A stretch of 64,000 nt of DNA, taken from NCBI GenBank assembly GCA_900543445.1, contig UQRC01000001.1, positions 62,001 through 126,000 on the forward strand, in the 5' to 3' direction. The stretch comes from an uncultured Lachnobacterium sp. (GTDB lineage: Bacteria > Bacillota > Clostridia > Lachnospirales > Lachnospiraceae). Positions 51,663 through 61,013 of the stretch are shown one piece after another. Below the pieces are notes generated by a model. It saw only the letters and a program-made list of their open reading frames with translations. It was not told the origin of the DNA and ran no database searches. The position numbers and the translations under genes were made by a program. Position 1 is the stretch's first letter. Every line of letters starts with the position of its first letter.

Positions 51663-53033
51663 ATGGCACAGGCAGGAAAAACAAAAGAAATGGATATGTT
51701 AAATGGTGGGCTTGCTGGCAAGCTCATCCTTTTTTCGATACCGCTTGCGGCGAGCAGTATTTTGCAGCAGCTTTTTAATTCGGCAGATGTGGCGGTCGTT
51801 GGACGATTCGCAGGTTCGCAGGCGCTTGCAGCAGTGGGAAGCTGCGTGGCTTTGGTTGGAATCTTTGTGAATCTGATCGTAGGACTTTCGGTCGGACCGA
51901 ATGCAGCTTTGGCGAATCTGATCGGACAGGATAAGAGGGAGAAAATCAGTGGAATGTTGCATACGATACTGACTTTTGGAGCAATTCTTGGACTGATTCT
52001 GATGGTACTTGGACTCGTTGCGGCAAGGTTGATTTTGTCGGTATCCGGAACACCGGATTCGGTGATGGATCAGGCACTTCTTTATATTCGCATTTATTTT
52101 ATTTGTATTCCGTTTATGACGGTGTACAATTTCGGGGCGGCAATTCTTAGAAGTTACGGAGACACACGCAGACCGATGTATTATCTGATTGTTTCCGGAA
52201 CTGTCAACGTCATTCTGAATCTGGTGCTGGTTATCTGCTTTAAGCTTGGCGTTGCAGGAGTTGCGATTGCAACCGTGATCTCAAATGTGATCAGTGCAGG
52301 TCTTGTGATCATGTGTCTGCATCGCAAAAGCGATGAGTTTCAGTTCCGGTTTGAGAAAATGCATATCGAGAAGCAGGATCTCATGAAGGTATTGCAGATC
52401 GGTATTCCGGCAGGCGTTCAGGGAGCAATTTTTGCCATCTCCAATGTGTTTATCCAAAGCGGAATCAATTCGTTTGGGGAAGATGCAATCGCCGGTTCTT
52501 CACTTGCATTAAATTTTGAGTATTTCACGTATGATATTGCGTCTGCATTCGCGCAGGCAGCAGTTACATTTACGAGCCAGAATTATGGTGCAGGTAATCT
52601 GAAACGGTGCAAAAAAATCTTCTGGCTTTGTATGTTGTTTGGAATTGCATTTACCGAAGTCTTGAGTGTGATCTTTATGATCTGGGACGATTTCTTTGTC
52701 AGCATTTATACGGTCAGTGAGACGGTGGCTTTATACGGACTAATCCGTATGCACCATGTATGCTCGCTCGAAGGACTGACAGCAACGTACGAGGTGGAGA
52801 GTGCTGCGCTTCGTGGAATGGGCAAGTCGTTGGAACCGTCCATTATCACGATACTCGGCACGGTCGTTTTCCGTATGATCTGGCTTGTGACGGTATTCAA
52901 GCTGGTTCCGACTTACGATATGCTGATGAATGTGTACGTTGCGTCGTGGATCTTCACGGGAGTTGCAATTTTCATTGTCTATGTGCATCATATGAAGCGC
53001 GAAGAAGGACGCATGGGGCAGCAGACTTTATAA
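51663..53033 (+). CDS. MATE family efflux transporter
   Basis: A cation-coupled exporter of 456 aa with about twelve membrane helices in two halves. The N-terminal block SIPLAASSILQQLFNSADVAVVGRF is typical of the NorM/DinF-like branch. Later segments such as GIPAGVQGAIFAISN start the second half. It is not closely alike to the MATE proteins near 6 kb and 63 kb in the window, by eye. A short leader follows an extended -10 promoter. The stop overlaps the end of the convergent histidine kinase gene by six bases. Substrate unknown. Confidence 0.92.
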   Translation: MAQAGKTKEMDMLNGGLAGKLILFSIPLAASSILQQLFNSADVAVVGRFAGSQALAAVGSCVALVGIFVNLIVGLSVGPNAALANLIGQDKREKISGMLHTILTFGAILGLILMVLGLVAARLILSVSGTPDSVMDQALLYIRIYFICIPFMTVYNFGAAILRSYGDTRRPMYYLIVSGTVNVILNLVLVICFKLGVAGVAIATVISNVISAGLVIMCLHRKSDEFQFRFEKMHIEKQDLMKVLQIGIPAGVQGAIFAISNVFIQSGINSFGEDAIAGSSLALNFEYFTYDIASAFAQAAVTFTSQNYGAGNLKRCKKIFWLCMLFGIAFTEVLSVIFMIWDDFFVSIYTVSETVALYGLIRMHHVCSLEGLTATYEVESAALRGMGKSLEPSIITILGTVVFRMIWLVTVFKLVPTYDMLMNVYVASWIFTGVAIFIVYVHHMKREEGRMGQQTL

Positions 53034-54329
53034 AGTTGCAATAAATACAACGCCTTGCGTTGTGGCAAATGTATCCGGAAGGAAAGTGCAGTCCGACGGA
53101 TCAGAAACGGTGATCCTGCCGTGATGGGCGCGCATGATCTCCTGCGCCGTGCAGAGTCCGAGTCCGAAGTGGGCGTGATCGGTGTGGGAGCTTTCCGCGC
53201 GGTAGAACCGTTCAAAAATATGCTCCTTCTCGGCATCCGGGATCGACGGACCGTCGTCTGCGACAATAAAACTCGTGGAGGTATCACTCTGCTGGAACAA
53301 AAGAAGAATCCTGCCGCCATGCGGTGTGTAGGATAACGCGTTGTCCATCAGAATCGATAAAACCTGCGTGATACGCTCCGCGTCCATCGTACGGTTTTGA
53401 CAGGCAGCATCCGGAAGGAGAAACTGTAAGCCGATCCCTTTTGAGGCGGCGAGAGATTCGTATTTTTCATAGACACCGAGCAGCAGATCGTCAGGGGAGA
53501 CGGACTCTTCATGAAGGACGATGCGGTTGGCATCCGCGTTGGCAAGCAACAGCATGTCGGAGATTAGGTGCTGCATGCGAAGTCCTTCTTCGCGGATCAG
53601 CGAGAGAAAATGCCTGCGGGTCTGTTCGGAGTCAGCTTTTTCGACCGTCTCAAGCCCCGACATCATGACAGTCAGCGGTGAGCGAAGTTCGTGTGAAGCG
53701 GCAGCAACAAATTGCTGCTGTTTTTTTTGTGCAATCGCAAGAGGACGGACCATGCGCCCCGTAAAAAGCCATGAAAAAAGTATGAGCAGAGCAAGTGTCA
53801 CCACATCAGCACACAACACACCGATCGCAAGCCTCCTGATCTGCGTGCTCTGGTGCAGCGTGTCATAGAGGATCACAAAGCTGAGCTGTCCGCTGTCTTT
53901 CATCAGATAACCGACCGAAGTGTAGTAGGTTCCCTGTTCTTTATCTTTGTAGGTAAATTCCCGGTGATAAATATTCTGTCCGTTGTGCATGGTAAAACAG
54001 TCATCTCCGGCTTTTGCGATCACACGGTCGCGAAGCGCATTCCAGTTGTCATCCTGCAGACGGTTGTAGTAAAGTTCTTCGCCTTTGTCGTAGAGATAGA
54101 TCGTGAAATGGTGCTGTTGCTGCATCTGCCCGAGCCATTGGTAGGAGATGTAATCCTGACTTTGCAGACTGGCAGTCACGGAGACGAGTTCTTTCTGAAA
54201 AGCGGAATATCCGGTCTGCTCGATCGCTTTGCCGGCGAGGAACAGACAGGTGATGCTGAGTGCGATCAGAATTGCTCCGGTGATAACGGAGCAGAAAAAG
54301 GTTAATTGTCGATGTAATTTTTTAAACAT
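53028..54329 (-). CDS. Sensor histidine kinase of a two-component system
   Basis: A membrane histidine kinase of 433 aa. Helices at about residues 12-34 and 160-185 enclose an outside domain of about 125 residues. The phosphorylated His lies in ASHELRSPLTV. The ATP domain has N (MDNALSYTP), D-D-G-P-S and FGLGL motifs. It is downstream of the response regulator on the same strand, 20 bases after its stop, so they form one operon. The outer domain is not a known sensor. Its likely target is the divergent transporter-like operon. Confidence 0.92.
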   Translation of the reverse strand: MFKKLHRQLTFFCSVITGAILIALSITCLFLAGKAIEQTGYSAFQKELVSVTASLQSQDYISYQWLGQMQQQHHFTIYLYDKGEELYYNRLQDDNWNALRDRVIAKAGDDCFTMHNGQNIYHREFTYKDKEQGTYYTSVGYLMKDSGQLSFVILYDTLHQSTQIRRLAIGVLCADVVTLALLILFSWLFTGRMVRPLAIAQKKQQQFVAAASHELRSPLTVMMSGLETVEKADSEQTRRHFLSLIREEGLRMQHLISDMLLLANADANRIVLHEESVSPDDLLLGVYEKYESLAASKGIGLQFLLPDAACQNRTMDAERITQVLSILMDNALSYTPHGGRILLLFQQSDTSTSFIVADDGPSIPDAEKEHIFERFYRAESSHTDHAHFGLGLCTAQEIMRAHHGRITVSDPSDCTFLPDTFATTQGVVFIATL

Positions 54330-54349
54330 GTGAAAAGTGATAACTCCTT

Positions 54350-55021
54350 TTATCTGGTGAGGCGGTAACCGATGCCGCGCACGGTTTCGATGGTTGTGTG
54401 GCTGCCGACCTGTTGCAGACGTTTGCGCACAAAATGAATATAGGTATCGAGGTTGCTTTCCTCCACCGGGGCATCACTTCCCCACACGCGGGAGAGCAGC
54501 ACGAGCCGCTTTAGCACGGTCTGCGGATTTTGCAAGAAGATCTCAAGCAGCCGTCCCTCACGTCCGGATAACTGGAGACTGCCGCTTGGTCCACACAGTT
54601 CGCGCAGGCGGCTGTCGTAGGAGATGTCGGCATAGGAAAAACGGTCGCTGTCATCATAGACATGATTGCGTCTGCCGATGGAGCGGATGCGTGCGGAGAG
54701 TTCTTCGTAAGCAAACGGCTTTACCAGATAGTCGTCCGCACCGCAGTCGAGTCCTTCGACGCGGTCGTAGAGTTCGCCGAGTGCGGTGATCATAATGACC
54801 GGTGTAGAGATTCCGGCTTTGCGCGCTTTCTGCAAGACCAGAAGTCCGTTCATGGTCGGGAGCATCCGATCGAGCAGCACCAGATCGTAGGCATCCTGCA
54901 GGAACAGATCGAGTCCGTCGCGCCCGTCCATGCAGACCTCCACTTCGTGATGCTCGCTCTCTAATTGAAAGCACAGCATTTCACACAAATTTTTATCATC
55001 CTCTATCAATAAAATCTTCAT
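54350..55021 (-). CDS. OmpR-family response regulator
   Basis: A DNA-binding response regulator of 223 aa. The receiver domain has the acid pocket IEDD and the phosphorylated Asp51 (LVLLDRMLP), with Lys in VKPF. The C-terminal winged helix has ESNLDTYIHFVRKRL and ETVRGIGYRL. I start at 55021 (MKILLIEDD) with AGGGAA upstream; a longer frame to 55102 runs into the promoter region. It is divergent from the binding-protein fusion gene, and three TTAAAGA repeats lie between them. No gene for a phosphate or osmotic role is beside it. Confidence 0.93.
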   Translation of the reverse strand: MKILLIEDDKNLCEMLCFQLESEHHEVEVCMDGRDGLDLFLQDAYDLVLLDRMLPTMNGLLVLQKARKAGISTPVIMITALGELYDRVEGLDCGADDYLVKPFAYEELSARIRSIGRRNHVYDDSDRFSYADISYDSRLRELCGPSGSLQLSGREGRLLEIFLQNPQTVLKRLVLLSRVWGSDAPVEESNLDTYIHFVRKRLQQVGSHTTIETVRGIGYRLTR

Positions 55022-55092
55022 TTGATTTCCCTTTCCTATGTTAATCAGTATAGCAGATTTGTCTTTAAGAAATCTTAAAATTACTTGAAAAA

Positions 55093-55148
55093 TTAAAGAC
55101 AACTTTAAAGAAAGATTAAAGACACTTCTGTTACACTTGAGGCATAGT
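55093..55148 (+). promoter_or_regulatory. Direct repeats TTAAAGA and promoter of the transporter-like operon
   Basis: TTAAAGA occurs at 55093, 55105 and 55116, spaced 12 and 11 bp, as expected for OmpR/PhoB-type dimers bound in tandem. The last copy overlaps the -35 position of a CATAGT -10 (55143-55148), which has no good -35 of its own. Further TTAA-rich half-sites occur at 55065-55079. Confidence 0.6.
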
Positions 55149-55173
55149 AAAAATGTTTAAGGAGATGGAAATC

Positions 55174-57432
55174 GTGAAATTTAAAATAAGAAAGAAATTA
55201 TCACTGTTTATGACTGCCTGTGTGCTGGCAACCGGACTTATGAGCGGTTGCAGCAGCCAACAGGTCATCAGCGAAACGCAAAACGGCACACAGAGCGGCA
55301 ATGCGAAAGGAAGGTTTGTGGAGAACGAGGTCTCGCTGCCGGATAATATATCGATGATCAGTTCTACAGGAAAAAGCAAGGACGGCGAACTTACGCTGTT
55401 TGGATATCCGCAGGATGGAACAGCGATGATCCTCGGTCACTCGAAGGATCAGGGCGAGACATGGGACAGTGTCGAGGTAAAAGATACGGATTGCTATGTG
55501 TCTGCGGTAAACGGAGAGGACGGCAGCGTAGCAGTGTTTGGAAATCCGAACGAAAAGAAAGTGATTTTATCGATGGTGACAGCGGAGGGGGAAGTCTCCC
55601 AGGTGCAGCTTCAGATACCGGATTATGAGGGAGACAGTCCGGATGATGAGATCGGCAATTTCGTCACTTCTGCAGTCTATGCAAATGGAACACTCCTTGC
55701 TACGGACTTGAACGGCGTGCTTTATGAGGTTGATTCGGCGAGCGGCAAGATGTCTCGATTTTCACAGCAGATTACCGATCAGGTAGAGGGACTTCTTCCG
55801 ATTGGAAACCGGTTCGGTATGCTCACAGATTCCGGAATCCTTTTTGCGGAAGCAGACAGCGGCAAGATATCGGAGAACATGAAAAATGATACAGAGCTGC
55901 AGAAAGATCTAAAAGATGTGAATGCGTCCTACAGCGTGGGCAGCAGCTCGATCGCTTTCGCGGCGGATGATACCGAGCAGGAGTTCTATTATCTGAATCA
56001 TGACGGAATGTTTTACCACAAGATCGGCGGAAGCACGACCGAGCAGCTCATGGACAACTCACTCACGAGTCTGAGTGACAGCAGTGTGGCGATACAGGGA
56101 TTCCATCGCTTTGACGACAAGAATTACATTGTGATTGCGTCGGATTCGAATGGACAGCCGCATTGTTACTGCTATACCTATGACGCAACGATATCAATGG
56201 TTCCGGAAAACCAGATCCGTGTCTATGCGCTCGAGGACAGCAATGCGCTCCAGCAGCTGATCACCGCTTATCAGAAGGAATATCCGGATGTGTTCGTTAA
56301 GAAGATCATCGGCATGTCAGGTTCGGACGGTGTGACTGCGGACGATGCGATCAAGTCTTTAAATACCGAAGTGCTCGCGGGAAAAGGTCCGGATGTCCTT
56401 GTGCTTGACGGACTTCCGGCAGACAGCTATGTGGAAAAAGGCGCTTTGTGCGATATCAGCAATTATGTGGTGCAGGCGAACGAAAGTGAAGGGCTTTTTA
56501 CCAATATTATGGATGCCTACACCAGTGACAACAAGATCTATCAGGTGCCGACGCGTTTCTACTTTACGGTGGCAGAGGGCGATTCATCCATGCTTGATCA
56601 CAGCGGCAGCATGCAGGATTTCAAGGCGTATATCGATACCATAAAATCCGGGAATGGAAAAGTGTTCGGCTTTTTCGGACCGAAAACGATATTGAATGAG
56701 TTTTATAATGCGGACAGTGCCTCCTGGCGGACGACGAGTGGCATCGATCAGGAGAAGTTAAAGGGCTGTCTTGAGGCGGCAAAGGCTCTGTATGATGCCG
56801 ACGGCTATCAGGAGAAGGAACGCATCGAGGCTGATTTTGCCAGTGGAATGCAGGAGGGAAGCCTTATCGGAATGTGCGCTGGAACCGTGAATTTCCGTTT
56901 GATGATGATGGGGCAGATCGCATTTGGCTCTCTGGTGGGGGTTAATGATGCGCAGAACCTCTATGGAATGGAGGGCGCATACGGCGGCAGCTTTGCACTG
57001 TTTGATACGCAGGAGAACAAGGCATTTGTGCCGTTTATCAGCCTCGGACTTGCACAGTCCGCCTCGGACAACACTTACGCACAGAAGTTTATCGAGATGG
57101 CGATCTCCGCAAAGGGACAAAAGCAGATGAATGACGGATTTTCCGTCAATCGAAGCGCTTTTGACGCGGAGTGTGAAAACACTCATGAATCGTGGATCGG
57201 ATCATCGACCGCGGACGGAACTGACTTCGAATATCAGTTAAAAAAGATCAGCAATGCGCAGCAGCAGGAACTGACCACACTGATGGAAAGTCTTGATGTA
57301 CCGGTTTGGGATGACCGCGTAGTGAAGGATCTTGTGCTGGATGAGGGGGCAAAATATCTGCAGGGAAATCAGTCGATCGAGGATACCGTAGCGGCGATCA
57401 GTCAGAAAGTGCAGCTGTATGTTGCGGAGTAG
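55174..57432 (+). CDS. Lipoprotein: beta-propeller-like domain fused to an ABC solute-binding domain
   Basis: An exported lipoprotein of 752 aa, nearly twice the size of a normal binding protein. The lipobox L-M-S-G-C puts the modified Cys at residue 26. Residues about 45-340 are beta-rich with a perfect Asp-box (S-K-D-Q-G-E-T-W, 90-97) and several similar strand repeats, suggesting a propeller. Residues about 345-752 form a family-1 solute-binding fold (IRVYALEDSNALQQLITAYQ, GPDVLVLDGL). I start at the GTG 55174 because AAGGAG lies eight bases upstream; the ATG at 55153 has no ribosome site. It is first in the operon and is followed, with a 14-base overlap, by two permeases. Confidence 0.82.
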   Translation: MKFKIRKKLSLFMTACVLATGLMSGCSSQQVISETQNGTQSGNAKGRFVENEVSLPDNISMISSTGKSKDGELTLFGYPQDGTAMILGHSKDQGETWDSVEVKDTDCYVSAVNGEDGSVAVFGNPNEKKVILSMVTAEGEVSQVQLQIPDYEGDSPDDEIGNFVTSAVYANGTLLATDLNGVLYEVDSASGKMSRFSQQITDQVEGLLPIGNRFGMLTDSGILFAEADSGKISENMKNDTELQKDLKDVNASYSVGSSSIAFAADDTEQEFYYLNHDGMFYHKIGGSTTEQLMDNSLTSLSDSSVAIQGFHRFDDKNYIVIASDSNGQPHCYCYTYDATISMVPENQIRVYALEDSNALQQLITAYQKEYPDVFVKKIIGMSGSDGVTADDAIKSLNTEVLAGKGPDVLVLDGLPADSYVEKGALCDISNYVVQANESEGLFTNIMDAYTSDNKIYQVPTRFYFTVAEGDSSMLDHSGSMQDFKAYIDTIKSGNGKVFGFFGPKTILNEFYNADSASWRTTSGIDQEKLKGCLEAAKALYDADGYQEKERIEADFASGMQEGSLIGMCAGTVNFRLMMMGQIAFGSLVGVNDAQNLYGMEGAYGGSFALFDTQENKAFVPFISLGLAQSASDNTYAQKFIEMAISAKGQKQMNDGFSVNRSAFDAECENTHESWIGSSTADGTDFEYQLKKISNAQQQELTTLMESLDVPVWDDRVVKDLVLDEGAKYLQGNQSIEDTVAAISQKVQLYVAE

Positions 57433-58336
57433 CAGAAAGCATCGAAAGCGTCTGGCGGGCATATCGTTTCTGCTCCCGGGACTTTGCGGTGTTGCCGTCT
57501 TTTATCTGATCCCGTTTGTGGATGTGATCCGGCGTTCATTCGTGCAGATGGCAAGCGGAAGCTTCTGTGGACTGCAAAATTATAAAATGGTGGTAGAAAA
57601 CGATGCCTTCCGGCTTGCCGCAAAAAACACAGTACGGTTTGTGCTCGTCTGCCTGCCGCTTCTGCTTGTTTTGTCACTGGTTCTGGCTTTTTTCGTCAAT
57701 GAATTGTGGACAGATCTGAAGCAATTTCACAGAAGAGGGCAGCAGAGGTCAGGTGGGGAATCGGTAAACGCACTCATCGGTGCCATCAAGGCGGCTTATC
57801 TGCTTCCGCTTGCGATTCCGGCGGCATCCGTGGTTCTGTTGTGGAAGCTGATGTTTGATCGGAGCGGATTTGTAAACGGAATACTGCATCTGTGCGGACT
57901 GCATGCGGTGGACTGGATGAACACCGGCGCATCGTTTGCGGTACTTGTGTTCAGCTATATATGGAAGAATCTCGGCTATACGATGATCCTCTGGCTGGCG
58001 GGGCTTGCGTCCGTTCCGCAGAGCGTGTACGAGGCGGCGGAGATGGACGGTGCGAAGAAAAGTGTTCAGTTTTTCAAGATTACGCTGCCGTTGATCCGAC
58101 CGATGATTTTTACCATTGTGGTACTTTCTTTTTTGAATTCGTTTAAGGTGTTCCGGGAGGCATATCTGGTTGCGGGAAATTATCCGCAGGAGGATATTTA
58201 TCTCCTGCAACACCTTTTTAATAACTGGTTTCTAAGCCTGTCGGTTGATAAGATGGCGGCGGCGAGTGTGCTTCTCGCAGGAGTGATCGGTGGGTTCGTG
58301 TTAATTTTACAACGTTTATGGGAGACAGAAGGATGA
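57419..58336 (+). CDS. Sugar-type ABC transporter permease (MalF-like)
   Basis: Membrane subunit of 305 aa with six helices. The EAA loop is near residue 203 (YEAAEMDGAKKSVQFFKITLPLI), where an ATPase would dock. It has a hydrophilic insert between helices 2 and 3 (about 98-118, HRRGQQRSGG). Start overlaps the upstream gene by 14 bases and the next permease overlaps its end (ATGA). No ATPase gene is in the operon. Confidence 0.9.
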   Translation: MLRSSRKHRKRLAGISFLLPGLCGVAVFYLIPFVDVIRRSFVQMASGSFCGLQNYKMVVENDAFRLAAKNTVRFVLVCLPLLLVLSLVLAFFVNELWTDLKQFHRRGQQRSGGESVNALIGAIKAAYLLPLAIPAASVVLLWKLMFDRSGFVNGILHLCGLHAVDWMNTGASFAVLVFSYIWKNLGYTMILWLAGLASVPQSVYEAAEMDGAKKSVQFFKITLPLIRPMIFTIVVLSFLNSFKVFREAYLVAGNYPQEDIYLLQHLFNNWFLSLSVDKMAAASVLLAGVIGGFVLILQRLWETEG

Positions 58337-59181
58337 GACGGTTAAAAATACTTGGAATTGTACTTGTGCTGATCCTGTTCGGGACACTTACGGTAGCGCC
58401 GCTTCTGTTCCTTTTCTGCGGAAGCCTGATGGGAGAGCCGGAGATCACGCAGTATCTGGTACCAATCCTAAACGGGACAAAAGGCTATGCATCGTGGCGG
58501 CTTTTTCCGCTTTATCCGACCTTAAAAAGTGTTGTGAAACTCGTTTTTGATTCCCCGGAATTCTTTCAGATGTTCTGGAACACCATGAAGATCACGGGTG
58601 GAATCCTGCTTGGGCAGCTGGTGTTTGGAATGCCGTCCGCATGGGGGCTGGCGCGCTACCGGATTCCAGGAAAAGGAGTTTTTTATCTGCTCTATATTAT
58701 TCTGATGATGCTCCCGTTTCAGGTGACGATGCTCTCCGAGTATCTGGTCTTAAGCCGACTTCATATGATGGATACTTTATGGGCGATCATTGCACCCGGT
58801 GCGTTTTCGACATTTACGGTCTTTCTGATGTACCGCTTTTTCTGCGGGATACCGGAAGAACTTTTGGAGGCGGCACGCATGGACGGCGCGGGCGAATGGA
58901 AGATCTTCTTTTTCGTCGGGGTGCCGCTCGGCTCCGCGGGAATCCTCTCGGCGCTTGTAATCCAGTTTCTGGAATGTTTCAGCATGATCGAGCAGCCGCT
59001 TGTATTTTTGCAGCCGAAGCGGCTTTGGCCGTTGTCGATGTATCTCCCGGAGATTAAGGAGGGACAGATGGGCTTTGCGTTAGCCTGTTCGTTTGTGGCA
59101 TTGCTGCCGGCGTTGTGCGTGTTTGGAATGGGACAGAAATATCTGGAACAGGGAATTACGGCAGCCGCTGTCAAAGGATAA
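58333..59181 (+). CDS. Sugar-type ABC transporter permease (MalG-like)
   Basis: Second membrane subunit of 282 aa. The EAA loop is LLEAARMDGAGEWKIFFFVG near residue 177. I start at 58333, which overlaps the upstream stop (ATGA) and has GGGAG eight bases before; the ATG at 58318 has no ribosome site. The loop after helix 1 is longer than usual (about 30-70). It pairs with the preceding permease, and a MacA-like adaptor gene follows 35 bases later. Confidence 0.9.
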   Translation: MRRLKILGIVLVLILFGTLTVAPLLFLFCGSLMGEPEITQYLVPILNGTKGYASWRLFPLYPTLKSVVKLVFDSPEFFQMFWNTMKITGGILLGQLVFGMPSAWGLARYRIPGKGVFYLLYIILMMLPFQVTMLSEYLVLSRLHMMDTLWAIIAPGAFSTFTVFLMYRFFCGIPEELLEAARMDGAGEWKIFFFVGVPLGSAGILSALVIQFLECFSMIEQPLVFLQPKRLWPLSMYLPEIKEGQMGFALACSFVALLPALCVFGMGQKYLEQGITAAAVKG

Positions 59182-59216
59182 TTGATTTTAGACTTCAGTG
59201 AAAAGAGGAAAAGAAG

Positions 59217-61013
59217 ATGGGAAAACTGACAAAGGCGTTTGCGGCGCTGATGGCGGTCATGCTTTTTATGACGGTCATCTCACGCGCGGCGTCATCCTTT
59301 ACGGTTGCGCAGGTGCAGGTGGAGAGTCCGAAGTCACGCGCGATCGTTCACAAGGTGATCGGCGACGGAACCGTGACAAGGCAGTCGGATCTTCCGGTCT
59401 ATACCGTGGCGGATATTCTGGTTGCGAAGGTGAAAGTAACCGAGGGGCAGGAGGTCAAAAAGGGGCAGACGCTTGCCGTGCTTGATACGGACAGCATTGA
59501 TGAGCAGATCCAAACGCTCTCCGATGAGATCGAGGTGCTGCAACTGCAAAACGATGCCTTAAAGTCCGCCGAAGCGAAGCGTGACCGCGAGCAGGATAAG
59601 GCGCTTTCGCGTGCGAAGGAAGATTATGAGGATACCGTGCAGTCAAATAAGGATGCGGTCAGCAAAGCAAAAGAGAATATTAAGACAGCCAAAAAACAGA
59701 CAAAGAAAAATGAAAAGAAGACATTAGAAGATCTGCAAAACAGCGTAGAAGAGGCAAAGAAAGCCTATGAGGATGCGGTGGAGACGCAAAAGAGTCAGGT
59801 GCAGCAGGCAAAGCGTGCGCTTGAGGATGCGTCTAAAACGCCTGCCGCAGATTACAGTGATTCGATCACGCAGATCGAAATCAATCAGAAGCAGCGCAAG
59901 ATCGATTCGGAACAGAGAAAGTTGGATGCGATTGCACTCAAAAAACTGGAAGATCCGGATACTTACACGAGCGAGTGGCAGGATCAGTATGATTATGTGC
60001 AGGAGTTAAAGGATGATCTTGCGGCTGCAAAGTTACAGCAGCAGGCAAAGAAGAATGAGGCTGCGGCACAGGAGCGTGAGCGGAAACAGACGCTTTCGCG
60101 CGCACAGGAAGACTACGATGAGACGATCAGCAAAAATGAGAAGCTTGTTCGCAAGGCAAAGGAGCTCTGGCAGGAAGCCGAACAGAAACTGGAAAATTAT
60201 CAAAACGGTGAGGATGAGGACAGTGCGGATGACTCGCTGGTGGAGGATGCCAGAAAAACGTTAGAGGATGCGAAGAGTCAGCAGACGCAGCAGAAGAAAT
60301 CTGCCAAACGAGCCATCGAAGATGCCGGGGAAACGGATGCGGTTGATCACTCGGTGGAAATCAACAATGTCAGTATCGCCGAAAAGCAGCGCGCGTTGGC
60401 GCAGCTTCAGAAGACAAAGGAACAAGAAGGAAAGATCGTGGCACAGACCGATGCGACAGTCAGCAAGATTTTACTGACGGCAGGTGACCGGACGACAGAG
60501 ACGGCGGCGTTTCTTTTGGCGGATCTGTCGGAGGGCGCGCGTTTTACGACAGAGATCTCGAAGGAGGATGCAAAGTATGTGGTCGTGGGTGATGTGGTCA
60601 CATTGAAAGTCAACGATAAGAGTTATGAGGATATGACGGTGCTTTCCACGGAGACGAATGAGGATTCAAGCGTGCGTGTGATCGTGTATGTTCCGAAGAA
60701 GACGATTTCAATCGGAACACATGCCAGCATGGAGATTGAACAGACCTCGGAGAAGTACGCGACAACGCTGCCTCTTACTGCAATCCACGCGGAGCAGAGC
60801 AAGTATTTTGTCTATGTTCTGGAGAAAGAGGATACGGTGCTCGGTGAGGAGACCGTCGCAAGGAAAGTGAATGTGTCGATCGTGGAAAAAAACGGCGAGT
60901 ACGCAGCATTATCGGATGGTTCGCTTTCCGAGGATGACAGTGTGATCGTGGAATCGGATACAATGCTTGCCAACGGCGAGAAAGTGCGTCTGAAGGAAGC
61001 AGGTGCGATGTGA
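59217..61013 (+). CDS. MacA/HlyD-like adaptor with very long coiled coil
   Basis: A membrane-anchored, secreted-side protein of 598 aa. The anchor is at about residues 6-25. A lipoyl-type half motif (VYTVADILVAKVKVTEGQEV near 60-82) is followed by a coiled coil of about 300 residues (90-395), then the second lipoyl half (GKIVAQTDATVSKIL) and beta-barrel segments. In MacA and HlyD such proteins join an inner-membrane exporter to an outer path. The coiled coil contains two similar halves, so it grew by duplication. It follows importer-type permeases, an odd pairing. The stop overlaps the next start (GTGA). Confidence 0.82.
   Translation: MGKLTKAFAALMAVMLFMTVISRAASSFTVAQVQVESPKSRAIVHKVIGDGTVTRQSDLPVYTVADILVAKVKVTEGQEVKKGQTLAVLDTDSIDEQIQTLSDEIEVLQLQNDALKSAEAKRDREQDKALSRAKEDYEDTVQSNKDAVSKAKENIKTAKKQTKKNEKKTLEDLQNSVEEAKKAYEDAVETQKSQVQQAKRALEDASKTPAADYSDSITQIEINQKQRKIDSEQRKLDAIALKKLEDPDTYTSEWQDQYDYVQELKDDLAAAKLQQQAKKNEAAAQERERKQTLSRAQEDYDETISKNEKLVRKAKELWQEAEQKLENYQNGEDEDSADDSLVEDARKTLEDAKSQQTQQKKSAKRAIEDAGETDAVDHSVEINNVSIAEKQRALAQLQKTKEQEGKIVAQTDATVSKILLTAGDRTTETAAFLLADLSEGARFTTEISKEDAKYVVVGDVVTLKVNDKSYEDMTVLSTETNEDSSVRVIVYVPKKTISIGTHASMEIEQTSEKYATTLPLTAIHAEQSKYFVYVLEKEDTVLGEETVARKVNVSIVEKNGEYAALSDGSLSEDDSVIVESDTMLANGEKVRLKEAGAM

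Noticed and set aside
53055..54964. Several plus-strand open frames opposite the histidine kinase and response regulator
   Set aside because: They are antisense shadows of well-supported genes, with Arg/Cys-rich composition and no ribosome sites.
59767..60477. Arg-rich plus-strand frames inside the adaptor gene
   Set aside because: They are out-of-frame readings of the coiled-coil repeats (GAA/AAG-rich codons), not basic proteins.
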